Source: Paenibacillus sedimenti
Lineage (GTDB): Bacteria > Bacillota > Bacilli > Paenibacillales > NBRC-103111
Direction of reading: 5' to 3'
Assembly: GCF_014534655.1 (NCBI RefSeq)
Contig: NZ_JACVVD010000005.1
Location: 186,001-250,000, forward strand
Length of the DNA: 64,000 nucleotides
The first letter of the stretch is position 1. Each line of letters begins with the position of its first letter. Positions 27,657 through 37,642 of the stretch are shown piece after piece. A model generated the notes under the pieces. The model saw nothing but the letters and a program-made list of their open reading frames with translations. It was not told the DNA's origin and ran no database searches. The position numbers and the translations under genes were made by a program.

Positions 27657-28916
27657 ATGAGTATTCAAAAGCCGAAAGGTACGCAGGATCTCCTCCCCGG
27701 TGAGGTTGAGAAGTGGCAGTACCTCGAATCAAAGGCAAGAGAGCTTTGCCGGAGATTTAATTACAAGGAGATCCGCACTCCGATTTTTGAACATACCGAG
27801 CTTTTCTCAAGAGGAGTCGGAGAGACGACGGATATTGTAGAAAAGGAAATGTATACCTTCCTCGACAAAGGAGACCGCAGCATCTCACTTCGGCCGGAGG
27901 GTACGGCCGGGGTCGTACGCGCTTATGTTGAAAACAAACTGTATGGCGAGCCTGATGTCAGCAAACTGTACTATGTGGGACCGATGTTCCGCTATGAGCA
28001 GCCACAAGCGGGTCGATATCGTCAGTTCCATCAATTCGGTATCGAAGCGTTCGGTTCCGTAGATCCAAGTATCGATGCTGAAGTCATTGCGCTGGGCTAC
28101 ACGTTCTATAAGGAAATCGGGTTAAAAGAAGTAAACGTTGAGATTAACTCTGTAGGCACGCCTTCAGTTAGAACCGTATATCGCCAAAAACTGCAGGAGT
28201 TTTTCGAGCCGGTGAAGGATAAGCTGTGCAAGGACTGCCAATCTCGTTACGATCGAAATCCAATGCGCATACTGGATTGTAAAGTGGATCAGAAATACGG
28301 CGAAGGCGCACCGGATATCCTGCAATATTTGGACGAAGAGTGTACGATTCACTTCCAATTGGTACAAGAGCACCTTGAGGGCATGGGCATTCCATTCCGA
28401 ATCAATCCTCGTCTCGTTCGGGGACTGGATTATTACACGCATACCGCTTTTGAATACAAAGCGGCAGGTATCGGCGCTATCGATACAATTGGCGGTGGCG
28501 GGCGCTACAACGGCCTTGTGGAGCAAATCGGCGGCAATGATCAACCGGGTGTCGGTTTGGGGCTCGGACTGGAGCGTATTCTGCTCGTGCTGCGAGATCA
28601 AGGCGTCGAGGTTCCGAAGCCGGAGCCGCTGGATATGTACGTAATCGCCCTTGGCAGTGCTGCGGAGAAGGAAGTGACGAAGCTGGTTTATCAGCTGAGA
28701 CAGCAAGGCATTGCTGTCGAAAAGGATTACCTGGGCCGCAAGATCAAGGCGCAGATGAAGTCGGCTGATCGTCTGAATGCTACTTATGTTGCCATTTTAG
28801 GCGATGACGAATTGGCTCGCGGGGAAATCACTTTGAAGAAGTTGGAATCAGGGGATCAACTGACCGTAAGCTTGGCGGATCTTGCAGCGAATGCGCCAAA
28901 GACGCTTTTTGCATAG
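27657..28916 (+). CDS. hisS: Histidyl-tRNA synthetase
   Basis: Class II aminoacyl-tRNA synthetase charging tRNA-His. 419 residues. Motif 2 is MFRYEQPQAGRYRQFHQFGIE near residue 112. The histidine-A motif is LVRGLDYYTHTAFEY near residue 258. Motif 3 is GVGLGLGLERILL near residue 300. The C-terminal anticodon-binding domain follows. GAAGGAGG lies upstream of ATG. It is first in hisS-aspS-tcdA, controlled by the upstream T-box. Confidence 0.98.
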   Translation: MSIQKPKGTQDLLPGEVEKWQYLESKARELCRRFNYKEIRTPIFEHTELFSRGVGETTDIVEKEMYTFLDKGDRSISLRPEGTAGVVRAYVENKLYGEPDVSKLYYVGPMFRYEQPQAGRYRQFHQFGIEAFGSVDPSIDAEVIALGYTFYKEIGLKEVNVEINSVGTPSVRTVYRQKLQEFFEPVKDKLCKDCQSRYDRNPMRILDCKVDQKYGEGAPDILQYLDEECTIHFQLVQEHLEGMGIPFRINPRLVRGLDYYTHTAFEYKAAGIGAIDTIGGGGRYNGLVEQIGGNDQPGVGLGLGLERILLVLRDQGVEVPKPEPLDMYVIALGSAAEKEVTKLVYQLRQQGIAVEKDYLGRKIKAQMKSADRLNATYVAILGDDELARGEITLKKLESGDQLTVSLADLAANAPKTLFA

Positions 28917-28957
28917 ATCATAACAAATTAATAAAACCTTATTAGGAGGAAAATGTG

Positions 28958-30736
28958 ATGCTAAGAACACATCATTGCGGGCAGCTCACCAAAGCGCACG
29001 TAGGACAGACCGTTACACTGAATGGATGGGTACAAAGAAGACGTGACCTGGGGGGCGTGCTGTTTATTGATCTGCGCGACCGCAGCGGACTTGTTCAGAT
29101 CGTTTTCAACCCTGATTTCTCGGGAGATGCGCTTGCAATTGCAGATCGCGCACGTAACGAATACGTGCTTGCGGTTCAAGGTAAAGTTGTTGAACGTGAT
29201 GCCGAGACGATAAATAAAAATATCGCTACAGGCGAAATTGAAATCCAAGTCACAGAGATTGAGATCATGAACGCAGCGAAAACGCCTCCGTTCTTTATTG
29301 AAGATGGCGTAGATGTGGATGAGGCTGTTCGTTTGAAATATCGTTACCTCGACCTGCGTCGTCCTGAGATGCAAAGAACGCTCATGCTGCGCTCCAAAGC
29401 GGCAAAAGTGTTCCGTAACTTCCTGGATGACCAAGGTTTTATCGAAGTGGAGACACCGATTTTAACGAAAAGCACACCGGAAGGCGCTCGCGACTATTTG
29501 GTACCGAGCCGTGTGCATCCAGGCGAGTTCTTCGCGCTTCCGCAATCGCCGCAAATTTTTAAACAATTGCTAATGGTGGGCGGACTAGAGCGCTATTACC
29601 AAATCGCACGCTGCTTCCGCGACGAAGACCTTCGCGCAGACCGTCAACCGGAATTTACGCAAGTCGACATCGAAACTTCCTTCTTACCGCAAGATCAACT
29701 CTTGGATATTTTGGAAGAACTCGTTGTGAACCTGATGAAAGATACAGCCGGAGTAGACATTCCTCGTCCTTTCCAACGTATTACGTACGCGGATGCAATG
29801 GGCAAATACGGATCTGATAAACCGGACCTTCGTTTCGGTCTTGAGCTGGAAGACGTATCCGACATTGTTGCTGCTTCAGGCGTGCAAGTATTTGCAAATG
29901 TAATTAAAGGCGGCGGCCAGGTCAAAGCGTTGAATGCCAAAGGCTGCGGTACATGGAGCCGTAAGGAGATAGATGACCTTGGACCTTTCGCGGCGCGATA
30001 TGGAGCTAAAGGCTTAGCTTGGATCCAAGTGAAAGATGGCGAATTCAAAGGGCCTATCGTTAAATTTTTCAATGAAGCTGAGATTGCTGCTTTGACAGAG
30101 CGTCTGGGCGCCGAAGAAGGCGACTTACTGCTCTTCTCCGCAGATAAGAAGAAGGTCGTTGCAGACGTGCTGGGCAACCTTCGTTTGAAAATCGGCCGTG
30201 ATCTCGGTCTTATCGACGACTCCCAATTTAAGTACGCTTGGGTTGTGGACTTCCCGCTGCTTGGCTATGACGAAGAAGAGAAGCGTTATGTGGCAGAACA
30301 CCATCCGTTTACGCGTCCAAAAGAAGAAGATCTGCATTTCTTCGACACAGATCCAGGTCAAATTCGTGCTCAAGCCTATGACTTGGTGCTTAACGGCTAC
30401 GAAGTGGGCGGCGGCTCTATGCGGATTTACAAGCGCGAAGTACAGGAGCAAATGTTCAAAGCTCTTGGCTTCTCCAAGGAAGAAGCGGTTGAGAAATTCG
30501 GCTTTCTGCTTGAAGCATTTGAATACGGTACGCCTCCGCACGGCGGTTTCGCCTTCGGTTTTGACCGCTTGGTGATGCTGATTACCGGCCGCACGAATTT
30601 GAGAGAAACGATTGCCTTCCCGAAAACGGCAAGCGCGACAGACCTGCTGACCGATGCACCGGGCACAGTCGACAACAAACAGCTGGAGCAGCTGTCTATC
30701 CGGTTAGCGCTGAAGCAGCCTGCTGCTAAAGCCTAA
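28958..30736 (+). CDS. aspS: Aspartyl-tRNA synthetase
   Basis: Class II synthetase of the bacterial type (592 residues, same as B. subtilis). Anticodon-binding OB fold ([26 protein letters not shown]), motif 2 ([27 protein letters not shown]), the bacterial GAD insertion domain (about residues 290-410) and motif 3 ([16 protein letters not shown]) are all visible. ATG 28958 is 8 bp from AGGAGGA; a GTG one codon earlier is less likely. It lies 41 bp after hisS. Confidence 0.98.
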   Translation: MLRTHHCGQLTKAHVGQTVTLNGWVQRRRDLGGVLFIDLRDRSGLVQIVFNPDFSGDALAIADRARNEYVLAVQGKVVERDAETINKNIATGEIEIQVTEIEIMNAAKTPPFFIEDGVDVDEAVRLKYRYLDLRRPEMQRTLMLRSKAAKVFRNFLDDQGFIEVETPILTKSTPEGARDYLVPSRVHPGEFFALPQSPQIFKQLLMVGGLERYYQIARCFRDEDLRADRQPEFTQVDIETSFLPQDQLLDILEELVVNLMKDTAGVDIPRPFQRITYADAMGKYGSDKPDLRFGLELEDVSDIVAASGVQVFANVIKGGGQVKALNAKGCGTWSRKEIDDLGPFAARYGAKGLAWIQVKDGEFKGPIVKFFNEAEIAALTERLGAEEGDLLLFSADKKKVVADVLGNLRLKIGRDLGLIDDSQFKYAWVVDFPLLGYDEEEKRYVAEHHPFTRPKEEDLHFFDTDPGQIRAQAYDLVLNGYEVGGGSMRIYKREVQEQMFKALGFSKEEAVEKFGFLLEAFEYGTPPHGGFAFGFDRLVMLITGRTNLRETIAFPKTASATDLLTDAPGTVDNKQLEQLSIRLALKQPAAKA

Positions 30737-30790
30737 ATTGACCCCAAAAAAGTCCATACCTATTCAAGAAAGAGGAAGTGAAGTGTTTCC

Positions 30791-31546
30791 ATGCTTCATC
30801 AATTTTCAAGAACGGAATTAGCGATTGGCCCTGAAGGCCTGGAAATAATGAAAAACAGCACTGTAGCCGTTCTAGGCATCGGCGGTGTTGGTTCCATTGC
30901 CGCTGAAGCTCTGGCACGTACAGGGGTTGGACGGATCATTCTGGTCGACAAGGATGTTGTCGACATTACGAATATTAACCGCCAAATCCACGCGCTTACG
31001 ACGACTGTAGGGCAGCCAAAGGCAGAACTGATGCGCGAGCGGATTAAATTAATTAATCCGGATTGCGACGCTATCGCGCTGCGCATGTTCTACACGGAAG
31101 AAACGTATGAGCAGTTCTTTGAGTATCCACTAGACTATGTTCTGGACGCGAGCGATACGATCTCTTACAAAATTCATTTGATCAAGCAGTGCCTGGAGCG
31201 TAAGATTCCTATCGTTTCAAGCATGGGCGCTGCCAACAAAATGGATCCGTCACAATTTAAAGTGGCGGACATCTCAAAAACGAGCATGGACCCGATCGCC
31301 CGTGTGGTTCGTCACAAGCTGCGCAAGGAAGGGATCAAGAAAGGCGTAAAGGTCGTATTCTCGACTGAGCAGCCAATCAAGCCGCGTGAGGATGTTACGC
31401 AGCAGATCGTACCTGAGAATGCGCCGGAAATTCGCAAGGCCCAGATGCCGCCGGCGAGCAACGCTTTCGTACCTCCGGTAGCTGGCCTGATCATGGTTAG
31501 TGTGGCCGTAAAGGACCTATTGGAAAAAGGACAAAAACAAAGCTGA
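30791..31546 (+). CDS. tcdA: tRNA threonylcarbamoyladenosine dehydratase TcdA (YrvM)
   Basis: E1-like enzyme that cyclises t6A37 to ct6A in tRNA. 251 residues. ATP-binding Rossmann motif VLGIGGVGSIAAEALARTGVG near residue 27, then LVDKDVVDITNINRQ with the N-R pair, and the central VLDASDTISYKIHLI. The order aspS-yrvM-rarA matches B. subtilis, although the 6S RNA gene often found after aspS is absent from this 54-bp gap. Confidence 0.95.
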   Translation: MLHQFSRTELAIGPEGLEIMKNSTVAVLGIGGVGSIAAEALARTGVGRIILVDKDVVDITNINRQIHALTTTVGQPKAELMRERIKLINPDCDAIALRMFYTEETYEQFFEYPLDYVLDASDTISYKIHLIKQCLERKIPIVSSMGAANKMDPSQFKVADISKTSMDPIARVVRHKLRKEGIKKGVKVVFSTEQPIKPREDVTQQIVPENAPEIRKAQMPPASNAFVPPVAGLIMVSVAVKDLLEKGQKQS

Positions 31547-31594
31547 TATAAAAACGGGATGCCCATTTTGCAAGGGGCATCCCGTTTTTATATC
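31545..31594. terminator. Perfect 20-bp inverted-repeat bidirectional terminator
   Basis: Arms 31545-31564 and 31575-31594 are perfectly complementary (core AAAAACGGGATGCCC / GGGCATCCCGTTTTT). T-tracts lie on both strands. It serves tcdA (+) and the convergent 41-residue gene (-), whose stop lies in its right edge. Confidence 0.92.
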
Positions 31595-31718
31595 ATCTGA
31601 TTCGCTTTCGTGGATTCTGCCACATTTTAATCCATAATCCGCCATCTTCATCTCGAAACATGCGAATGCCTAGCAGCTGCAGAGGTGTCCATATGTTCTT
31701 GTAATGATAATATGGCAT
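31593..31718 (-). CDS. Small uncharacterised basic protein (41 residues)
   Basis: ATG at 31718 on the minus strand, with GGAGAG in a purine-rich run 4 bp upstream, and TGA at 31595-31593. The product is aromatic and basic (MPYYHYKNIWTPLQLLGIRM, then MWQNPRKRIR), with no membrane segment. It ends in the arm of a symmetric terminator whose two-way T-tracts would otherwise be unneeded. A perfect palindrome overlaps its probable -10. I do not recognise it. Confidence 0.55.
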   Translation of the reverse strand: MPYYHYKNIWTPLQLLGIRMFRDEDGGLWIKMWQNPRKRIR

Positions 31719-31745
31719 TTAACTCTCCATCCTTCCTATTTCTAT

Positions 31746-31764
31746 CTGATACAAATTGTATCAG
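31746..31764. promoter_or_regulatory. Perfect 19-bp palindromic operator candidate
   Basis: CTGATACAA-A-TTGTATCAG. On the minus strand its TACAAT can act as the -10 of the small gene's promoter, so a bound dimer would block it. The cognate regulator is not known to me. Confidence 0.6.
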
Positions 31765-31841
31765 GGCTTTATGGAGTTTACCACATCCTCTGGTCGGATT
31801 TACTAAAAATTCATGTTGATTTTTGTCGAATCACTCCATTG

Positions 31842-31870
31842 ATGACACTGTTAGTGAAGGAGGTTATAAT
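31842..31870 (+). promoter_or_regulatory. Sigma-A type promoter of rarA
   Basis: ATGACA (31842-31847), a 17-bp spacer and TATAAT (31865-31870), 45 bp before rarA. Confidence 0.78.
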
Positions 31871-31914
31871 AGACTTTACGTGAAACTTGAGTTAAGCAAA
31901 GGAATTGACCAATT

Positions 31915-33234
31915 ATGGATTTATTCACCTATGCATCCGGTCAAGAACCCAGCGGTAAGCTGCTAGCAGATCGGATGAGGCCTACAACGCTTGAAGAATA
32001 TATAGGGCAAGAGCATATCATTGGACACGGCAAGCTGTTAAGACGAGCAATTGAAGCTGATCAAGTATCCTCAATTCTTCTCTACGGCCCGCCAGGCACG
32101 GGAAAAACAACGCTTGCAAACATTATCGCGAATCGGACGCAAGGCGAGTTCATCAAGCTGAATGCCGTAGATGCTTCGGTGAAAGACGTGCGCGATGTGA
32201 TTGAACAAGCGAAATCCAATAAGGCGTTATACGGCCGTAAAACAACGCTTTTCCTGGATGAGGTGCATCGCTTTAACACCTCAAGGCAAGATGCGTTGCT
32301 GCCTGCTGTGGAGCAGGGCATTCTGATCTTCATCGGCGCGACGACCGAGAACCCGTTTCACCATGTGAACGGTGCCTTGCTGTCGCGCTCGACGCTGTTT
32401 CAGCTCGAGGCCCTCACGGCCGAGCATGCGCTCATCGCCATGCGCCGGGCGCTCACCGACCCCGTGAAGGGGCTCGGCTTCATGCGCCTCCATGCTCACG
32501 AGGAGGCGTTGGGGCACATCGCGCGGATGGCCGTCGGCGACATCCGCCGTTCGCTGAACGCGCTGGAGCTGGCAGCGCTGACGACTTCGCCTGAACCGGA
32601 TGGCACGGTTCAGATCACTCTGGAGGTGGCGGAGGAGTCGATCCGCCGCCCGATCGTGAAAGCGGACGAGTCGACGCAGTACGACGTCTTGTCCGCCTTT
32701 CACAAAAGCTTGCGCGGCTCCAGCGACGCCGCGCTGTTCTGGTTCCTCTATGCCGTTGAAAAGCTCGGCATGGATCCCATGACATTCCTGAGGCGCCTAA
32801 TCGTCATGTGTAGCGAAGATATCGGTTTAGCCAATCCGCAGGCAATGGTACAGTCCGTAACTGCCATGGACGCTTACCACAAGATCGGCTGGCCAGAATC
32901 GAAGTATGTCATTTCCCAGGCAATATTGTTTGCCGTAGAGAGCCCTAAATCTAACTCGATCCCGATTGCCATCATGCGGGCTGAAGAGCTCATGGAACGG
33001 GTAAAGAACGCAGATGTGCCTCTCCATTTAAGAGATACGCATTACAAGGGCGCAGAGAAGCTTGGACACAAAGGTTATATGTATCCGCATAATTATCCTG
33101 GGCATTATGTTGAACAGCAATATTTGCCGGATGAGATCAGGAATGAGGCTATCTTCATAGCCAGCGAGCAAGGAACCGAAGAAAAAATGAAGTTGAATCA
33201 ACAAAAAAGAAGAGGGAAACCTGCGAATTCATAA
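31915..33234 (+). CDS. rarA: Replication-associated recombination protein RarA (MgsA)
   Basis: AAA+ ATPase of the clamp-loader family acting at stalled replication forks. 439 residues. N-terminal LADRMRPTTLEEYIGQEHI, Walker A GPPGTGKTT near residue 61, Walker B LFLDEVHRF near residue 114, and sensor 1 GATTENPFHHVN. The C-terminal tetramerisation part carries MCSEDIGLANPQA and HLRDTHYKGAEKLGHKGYMYPHN. Equivalent to B. subtilis yrvN. Its last codons contain half of a terminator stem, and the gene overlaps the convergent DUF3889 gene by 6 bp. Confidence 0.97.
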   Translation: MDLFTYASGQEPSGKLLADRMRPTTLEEYIGQEHIIGHGKLLRRAIEADQVSSILLYGPPGTGKTTLANIIANRTQGEFIKLNAVDASVKDVRDVIEQAKSNKALYGRKTTLFLDEVHRFNTSRQDALLPAVEQGILIFIGATTENPFHHVNGALLSRSTLFQLEALTAEHALIAMRRALTDPVKGLGFMRLHAHEEALGHIARMAVGDIRRSLNALELAALTTSPEPDGTVQITLEVAEESIRRPIVKADESTQYDVLSAFHKSLRGSSDAALFWFLYAVEKLGMDPMTFLRRLIVMCSEDIGLANPQAMVQSVTAMDAYHKIGWPESKYVISQAILFAVESPKSNSIPIAIMRAEELMERVKNADVPLHLRDTHYKGAEKLGHKGYMYPHNYPGHYVEQQYLPDEIRNEAIFIASEQGTEEKMKLNQQKRRGKPANS

Positions 33235-33258
33235 TACCCGCAGGTCCCCTCTTTTTTC
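33210..33258. terminator. Terminator embedded in the 3' ends of rarA and the DUF3889 gene
   Basis: AGAGGG...ACCTGC (33211-33232) pairs with GCAGGT...CCCTCT (33240-33252), and T and A tracts lie on the two sides. Coding ends of both convergent genes lie within it. Confidence 0.82.
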
Positions 33259-33612
33259 TTGCTCCATAATGATTGTATATACTTTTTCGGTAACCGGATT
33301 GTAACGGATCGAAACGATTAGCGGAAATTCCGAACCGTTTTTCTTTACCCAGAAACGGAATTGCTGCTGAGCAACCCCAGGGGCTACGTCCGTGCGGCCC
33401 AAATATTTATAGTCTAATAAGGTATAGATCTTACCCGCCTCATGAAAAGCCATGCGACTCCATTTTGCATACTCGGGTTCAAGCGCTCGAACGAGTTCCT
33501 TCACCTGCTGCTGTACGACAAATGTAGCTTCGCTCATCGCTTTAGCAGGAGCTGATCGACATCCATACCAACATGTACAAAAGACGAGAAGTACGGCTGT
33601 TGCTTTGTTCAT
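33229..33612 (-). CDS. DUF3889-type secreted/lipoprotein-like protein
   Basis: 127 residues. A signal-like N-terminus (ATAVLLVFCTCWYGCRSAPAKA) contains Cys residues that could serve as a lipobox, though the match is imperfect. The remainder resembles the DUF3889 domain: YAKWSRMAFHEAGKIYTLLDYKYLGR followed by FRFWVKKNGSEFPLIVSIRYNPVTEKV. The function is unknown; it probably acts outside the membrane. It is convergent with rarA, sharing a terminator. Confidence 0.68.
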   Translation of the reverse strand: MNKATAVLLVFCTCWYGCRSAPAKAMSEATFVVQQQVKELVRALEPEYAKWSRMAFHEAGKIYTLLDYKYLGRTDVAPGVAQQQFRFWVKKNGSEFPLIVSIRYNPVTEKVYTIIMEQEKRGDLRVL

Positions 33613-33728
33613 TCACCCACACCCTTCACAATTATCGTGTGCGAAGGCTGTGGACTACATACTACTGTGAAGCAGGTAAATTCCAACAGGCCTGAAGCAT
33701 TAACACGGTATACCGCTTTGAAAATATC

Positions 33729-35056
<1,328 letters not shown>

Positions 35057-35476
35057 TTGAAAATTTCCACAAAAGGCCGCTACGGTTTAACCATCATGAT
35101 GGAGCTGGCCAATCGATTCGGTGAAGGACCGACTTCACTCAAAAGCATTGCGGAAAAGCATCAGCTTTCCGAGCATTATTTGGAACAACTCGTGGCTCCG
35201 TTGCGTAATGCAGGTTTGGTCAAAAGTATTCGCGGGGCATACGGTGGCTATATTCTTTCGAAATCCCCTGAGCAGGTGACAGCGGGCGAGGTTATTAGGG
35301 TGCTGGAAGGACCAATCAGCCCTGTTGATTTTACGGAAGAAGATGATCCGGCGAAACGCGATCTTTGGATTCGTATTCGCGATAGCATCGCTGAAGTATT
35401 GGATTCTACGACGCTGGCGGGCTTAATCGCTTTTCAAGATGAAGGCAAGCATGACAACTATATGTTTTATATTTAA
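35057..35476 (+). CDS. cymR: Cysteine metabolism repressor CymR (Rrf2 family)
   Basis: Rrf2-type winged-helix repressor of cysteine and sulfur genes, working with CysK in B. subtilis. The 139 residues are very close to B. subtilis CymR: KISTKGRYGLTIMMELA, LSEHYLEQLVAPLRNAGLV, SIRGAYGGYILS and GEVIRVLEGPISPVDF. The Fe-S cysteines of IscR-type members are absent. The TTG start at 35057 follows GAGGTG and matches the CymR N-terminus; the upstream ATG at 35036 adds seven unlikely residues. It precedes the desulfurase gene by 9 bp. Confidence 0.95.
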   Translation: MKISTKGRYGLTIMMELANRFGEGPTSLKSIAEKHQLSEHYLEQLVAPLRNAGLVKSIRGAYGGYILSKSPEQVTAGEVIRVLEGPISPVDFTEEDDPAKRDLWIRIRDSIAEVLDSTTLAGLIAFQDEGKHDNYMFYI

Positions 35477-35485
35477 AGGTGCATT

Positions 35486-36634
35486 ATGAACCCCATATAT
35501 CTAGATCATGCGGCGACAACACCCGTACATCCCGAAGTCTTGGAAGCGATGCTTCCTTTCTATACAGCTTTTTTTGGCAATCCTTCTAGTACGCACAGCT
35601 TCGGAAGAGCGACAAGAACCGCTCTGAATCGCTTTCGCGACTCGATGGCGCTCTCGTTGGGCTGCTTGCCAGCACAGCTGATTTTTACTAGCGGCGGGAC
35701 CGAGAGTAACAATATGGCGATCTTCGGGGTGCTGAACGCAAACAAGCAAGGCAAGAAGCATATCATCACCACTCAAATTGAGCATCATGCCGTTCTGCAT
35801 CCTTGTGAGCGTCTGGAGAGTCTCGGTTACGAGGTGACGTATCTTTCAGTAGAACCGACTGGTCTTATTCAAATTGCGGATATAGAGGCTGCTATTCGTC
35901 CCGAAACGGCTCTTATATCAATCATGTATGTGAATAATGAAGTGGGTACGATTCAGCCCATCGAACAAATCGGTCACCTAGCCCGCAGCCGTCAAATCCC
36001 GTTTCATGTAGATGCGGTGCAAGCTTTAGGTAAACTGCCGCTGAATCTGGGTACGCTCCCTGTTGATTTGATGAGCTTATCCGCTCATAAAATAAATGGT
36101 CCTAAAGGCGTTGGTGCGCTCTATATTTCCAAGAACACCATACTGATGCCGCATATATTCGGCGGTTCTCAAGAACGAAAGCGCCGCGCCGGAACGGAAA
36201 ATGTAGCGGGTATCGCAGGGTTCGCGAAAGCCGTCGAAGTCAACTTGCCTAAGCTGGAAAGCTCGCAACTAAAAGCAGCTGAATTTCGTCAAATTATGGT
36301 AAGTACATTAGAGCAGCAGTTAGGCAGCGAGAGTTTTATTATTAATGGTCACAAGGAACAGTGTATCCCGCATATTCTTAACATCAGCTTTCCAGGTGTC
36401 ACGACGGAAACTTTGCTAATGAATCTGGACTTGGATGGTGTGGCAGCCGCAAGCGGCTCAGCATGTACTTCGGGTTCGCTTGAAGTCTCTCACGTGTTGA
36501 AGGCGATGAAGCTTCCAGAAAATGTTACAGCCTCCGCGGTTCGCTTTAGCTTTGGAATGGGGAATTCTATAGAGCAAATCGAATCAGCTGCCCAAAAACT
36601 TGCAACCATTGTCAAGCGATTGCGTACTACATAG
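35486..36634 (+). CDS. yrvO: Cysteine desulfurase (YrvO/IscS-type)
   Basis: PLP enzyme releasing persulfide sulfur from cysteine, in this context for MnmA-dependent tRNA thiolation. 382 residues. IYLDHAATTPVHPEVL at the start, GGTESNNMAI, PLP lysine in SLSAHKINGPKGVGALY near residue 200, and the catalytic cysteine in ASGSACTSGSLEVSHV near residue 325. The order cymR-yrvO is as in B. subtilis. Confidence 0.95.
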   Translation: MNPIYLDHAATTPVHPEVLEAMLPFYTAFFGNPSSTHSFGRATRTALNRFRDSMALSLGCLPAQLIFTSGGTESNNMAIFGVLNANKQGKKHIITTQIEHHAVLHPCERLESLGYEVTYLSVEPTGLIQIADIEAAIRPETALISIMYVNNEVGTIQPIEQIGHLARSRQIPFHVDAVQALGKLPLNLGTLPVDLMSLSAHKINGPKGVGALYISKNTILMPHIFGGSQERKRRAGTENVAGIAGFAKAVEVNLPKLESSQLKAAEFRQIMVSTLEQQLGSESFIINGHKEQCIPHILNISFPGVTTETLLMNLDLDGVAAASGSACTSGSLEVSHVLKAMKLPENVTASAVRFSFGMGNSIEQIESAAQKLATIVKRLRTT

Positions 36635-36658
36635 TACCGGGTGGTTCTATTCTGGGGC

Positions 36659-36709
36659 ACCCACAAAGTAAATGGACTAAGCTTTGTAGCAGTTCGTCAC
36701 TTTGTGGGT
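36659..36709 (+). repeat. Dispersed hairpin element (family B) before yrrD
   Basis: Arms ACCCACAAAGT (36659-36669) and ACTTTGTGGGT (36699-36709) enclose a 29-nt loop. A related element with the same 29-nt loop length precedes mltG (44078-44130); 18 of 29 loop positions match by eye. An AGGGGG ribosome site follows at 36715-36721. Confidence 0.8.
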
Positions 36710-36729
36710 TGATTTAGGGGGTATAAAGC

Positions 36730-37254
36730 TTGCGCAAAGCGCACGATCTCATCGGACTTCCTGTACTGACGGTTGAATCCGGTAAGCAAATAGGTCAAGT
36801 CAAAGATTTGCTGTTAGACCCGACATGGAACATACGAGGTATCGTACTTGAGACGAAGCATTGGTTCTCTTCCCTTCGGTACATTCCGTGGGAAGACCTT
36901 ATAGCTGCCGGTGAAGATGCCATTACCATACCAAACGACAGTGTCATACAAGAGCTGGAACAAGCTGATGGTCATCAGTATGCTCTGCTTGAAGGAAGCC
37001 GCAAGATTAAAGGACTACCGATTGTTACTGTGGGCGGCCAGCAATTAGGCATGGTAGAAGATGTTTATTTAAACCTGGAATGGGGAACACAAATAGTAGG
37101 CTATGAATTGTCCGAAGGGTTTATTTCTGATTTGAAGGAAGGGCGTAGATGGCTTCCCATGCCGGAATCGGCAACCAAAGGGGAAGATGCCATTATCGTG
37201 CCTGTACATTGTACTCAGGAACTTGAAGAGCTCTTCGTATCCAAAGAAGAATAG
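36730..37254 (+). CDS. yrrD: PRC-barrel domain protein YrrD
   Basis: 174 residues made of two PRC-barrel units, roughly residues 1-75 (LIGLPVLTVESGKQIGQVKDLLLDP) and 85-165 (IKGLPIVTVGGQQLGMVEDVYLNLEWG). The family fits B. subtilis YrrD. The biochemical role is unclear; PRC barrels mediate protein or RNA contacts. TTG start at 36730 with GGGGG about 9 bp upstream. It may be cotranscribed with the next small gene (10 bp gap). Confidence 0.87.
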   Translation: MRKAHDLIGLPVLTVESGKQIGQVKDLLLDPTWNIRGIVLETKHWFSSLRYIPWEDLIAAGEDAITIPNDSVIQELEQADGHQYALLEGSRKIKGLPIVTVGGQQLGMVEDVYLNLEWGTQIVGYELSEGFISDLKEGRRWLPMPESATKGEDAIIVPVHCTQELEELFVSKEE

Positions 37255-37264
37255 GGTGAGTAAC

Positions 37265-37468
37265 ATGATGCGTTGTCCAAATTGCAATTCCAAAGATATC
37301 GGGAAAATCGGTTCCCATCAATTTTACTGCTGGGGCTGTTTTATTGAGCTCAGCGTAAACGGCGACAAAATGTCCGTGTATCAAGTAGAGGAAGACGGAA
37401 CTTTAAGTTCCCTTGACGATTTATTTTTTGAGGAAGAAATTCCGCAAGTTCACGTACACGCCAATTAA
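37265..37468 (+). CDS. Small zinc-ribbon protein
   Basis: 67 residues. MMRCPNCNSKDIGKIG ... QFYCWGCFIEL gives a CxxC-x(n)-CxxC zinc-ribbon, followed by an acidic tail (DDLFFEEEIPQ). No partner can be named. ATG 37265 has AGGGTGAG upstream; the longer frame from 37187 overlaps yrrD and is not supported. A strong terminator follows. Confidence 0.8.
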   Translation: MMRCPNCNSKDIGKIGSHQFYCWGCFIELSVNGDKMSVYQVEEDGTLSSLDDLFFEEEIPQVHVHAN

Positions 37469-37490
37469 TTCGTACATGTAGAATTTATGG

Positions 37491-37545
37491 AACGTCATTT
37501 ATCAAGAGCTGCACTAAGGCTCTTGAACGAATGACGTTTTTTTTG
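37491..37545 (+). terminator. Terminator after the zinc-ribbon gene
   Basis: Outer stem AACGTCATT (37491-37499) with AATGACGTT (37530-37538), inner AAGAGC/GCTCTT, and a run of eight Ts. Confidence 0.92.
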
Positions 37546-37642
37546 CATCTGCAGCTTTGTCTACGCTTCTTCGGGTTAATTTTCATAGGTTGTACATATA
37601 CTGTATTAGCGAAACCTTATGCCTGAATCCGGGGTGAAACTA

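Noticed and set aside
30737..30790. 6S RNA gene expected after aspS
   Set aside because: The aspS-tcdA gap is only 54 bp, too short for a 6S RNA.
33704..33713. CGGTATACCG palindrome downstream of mnmA
   Set aside because: Short, with no T-tract and no promoter nearby; no function can be argued.
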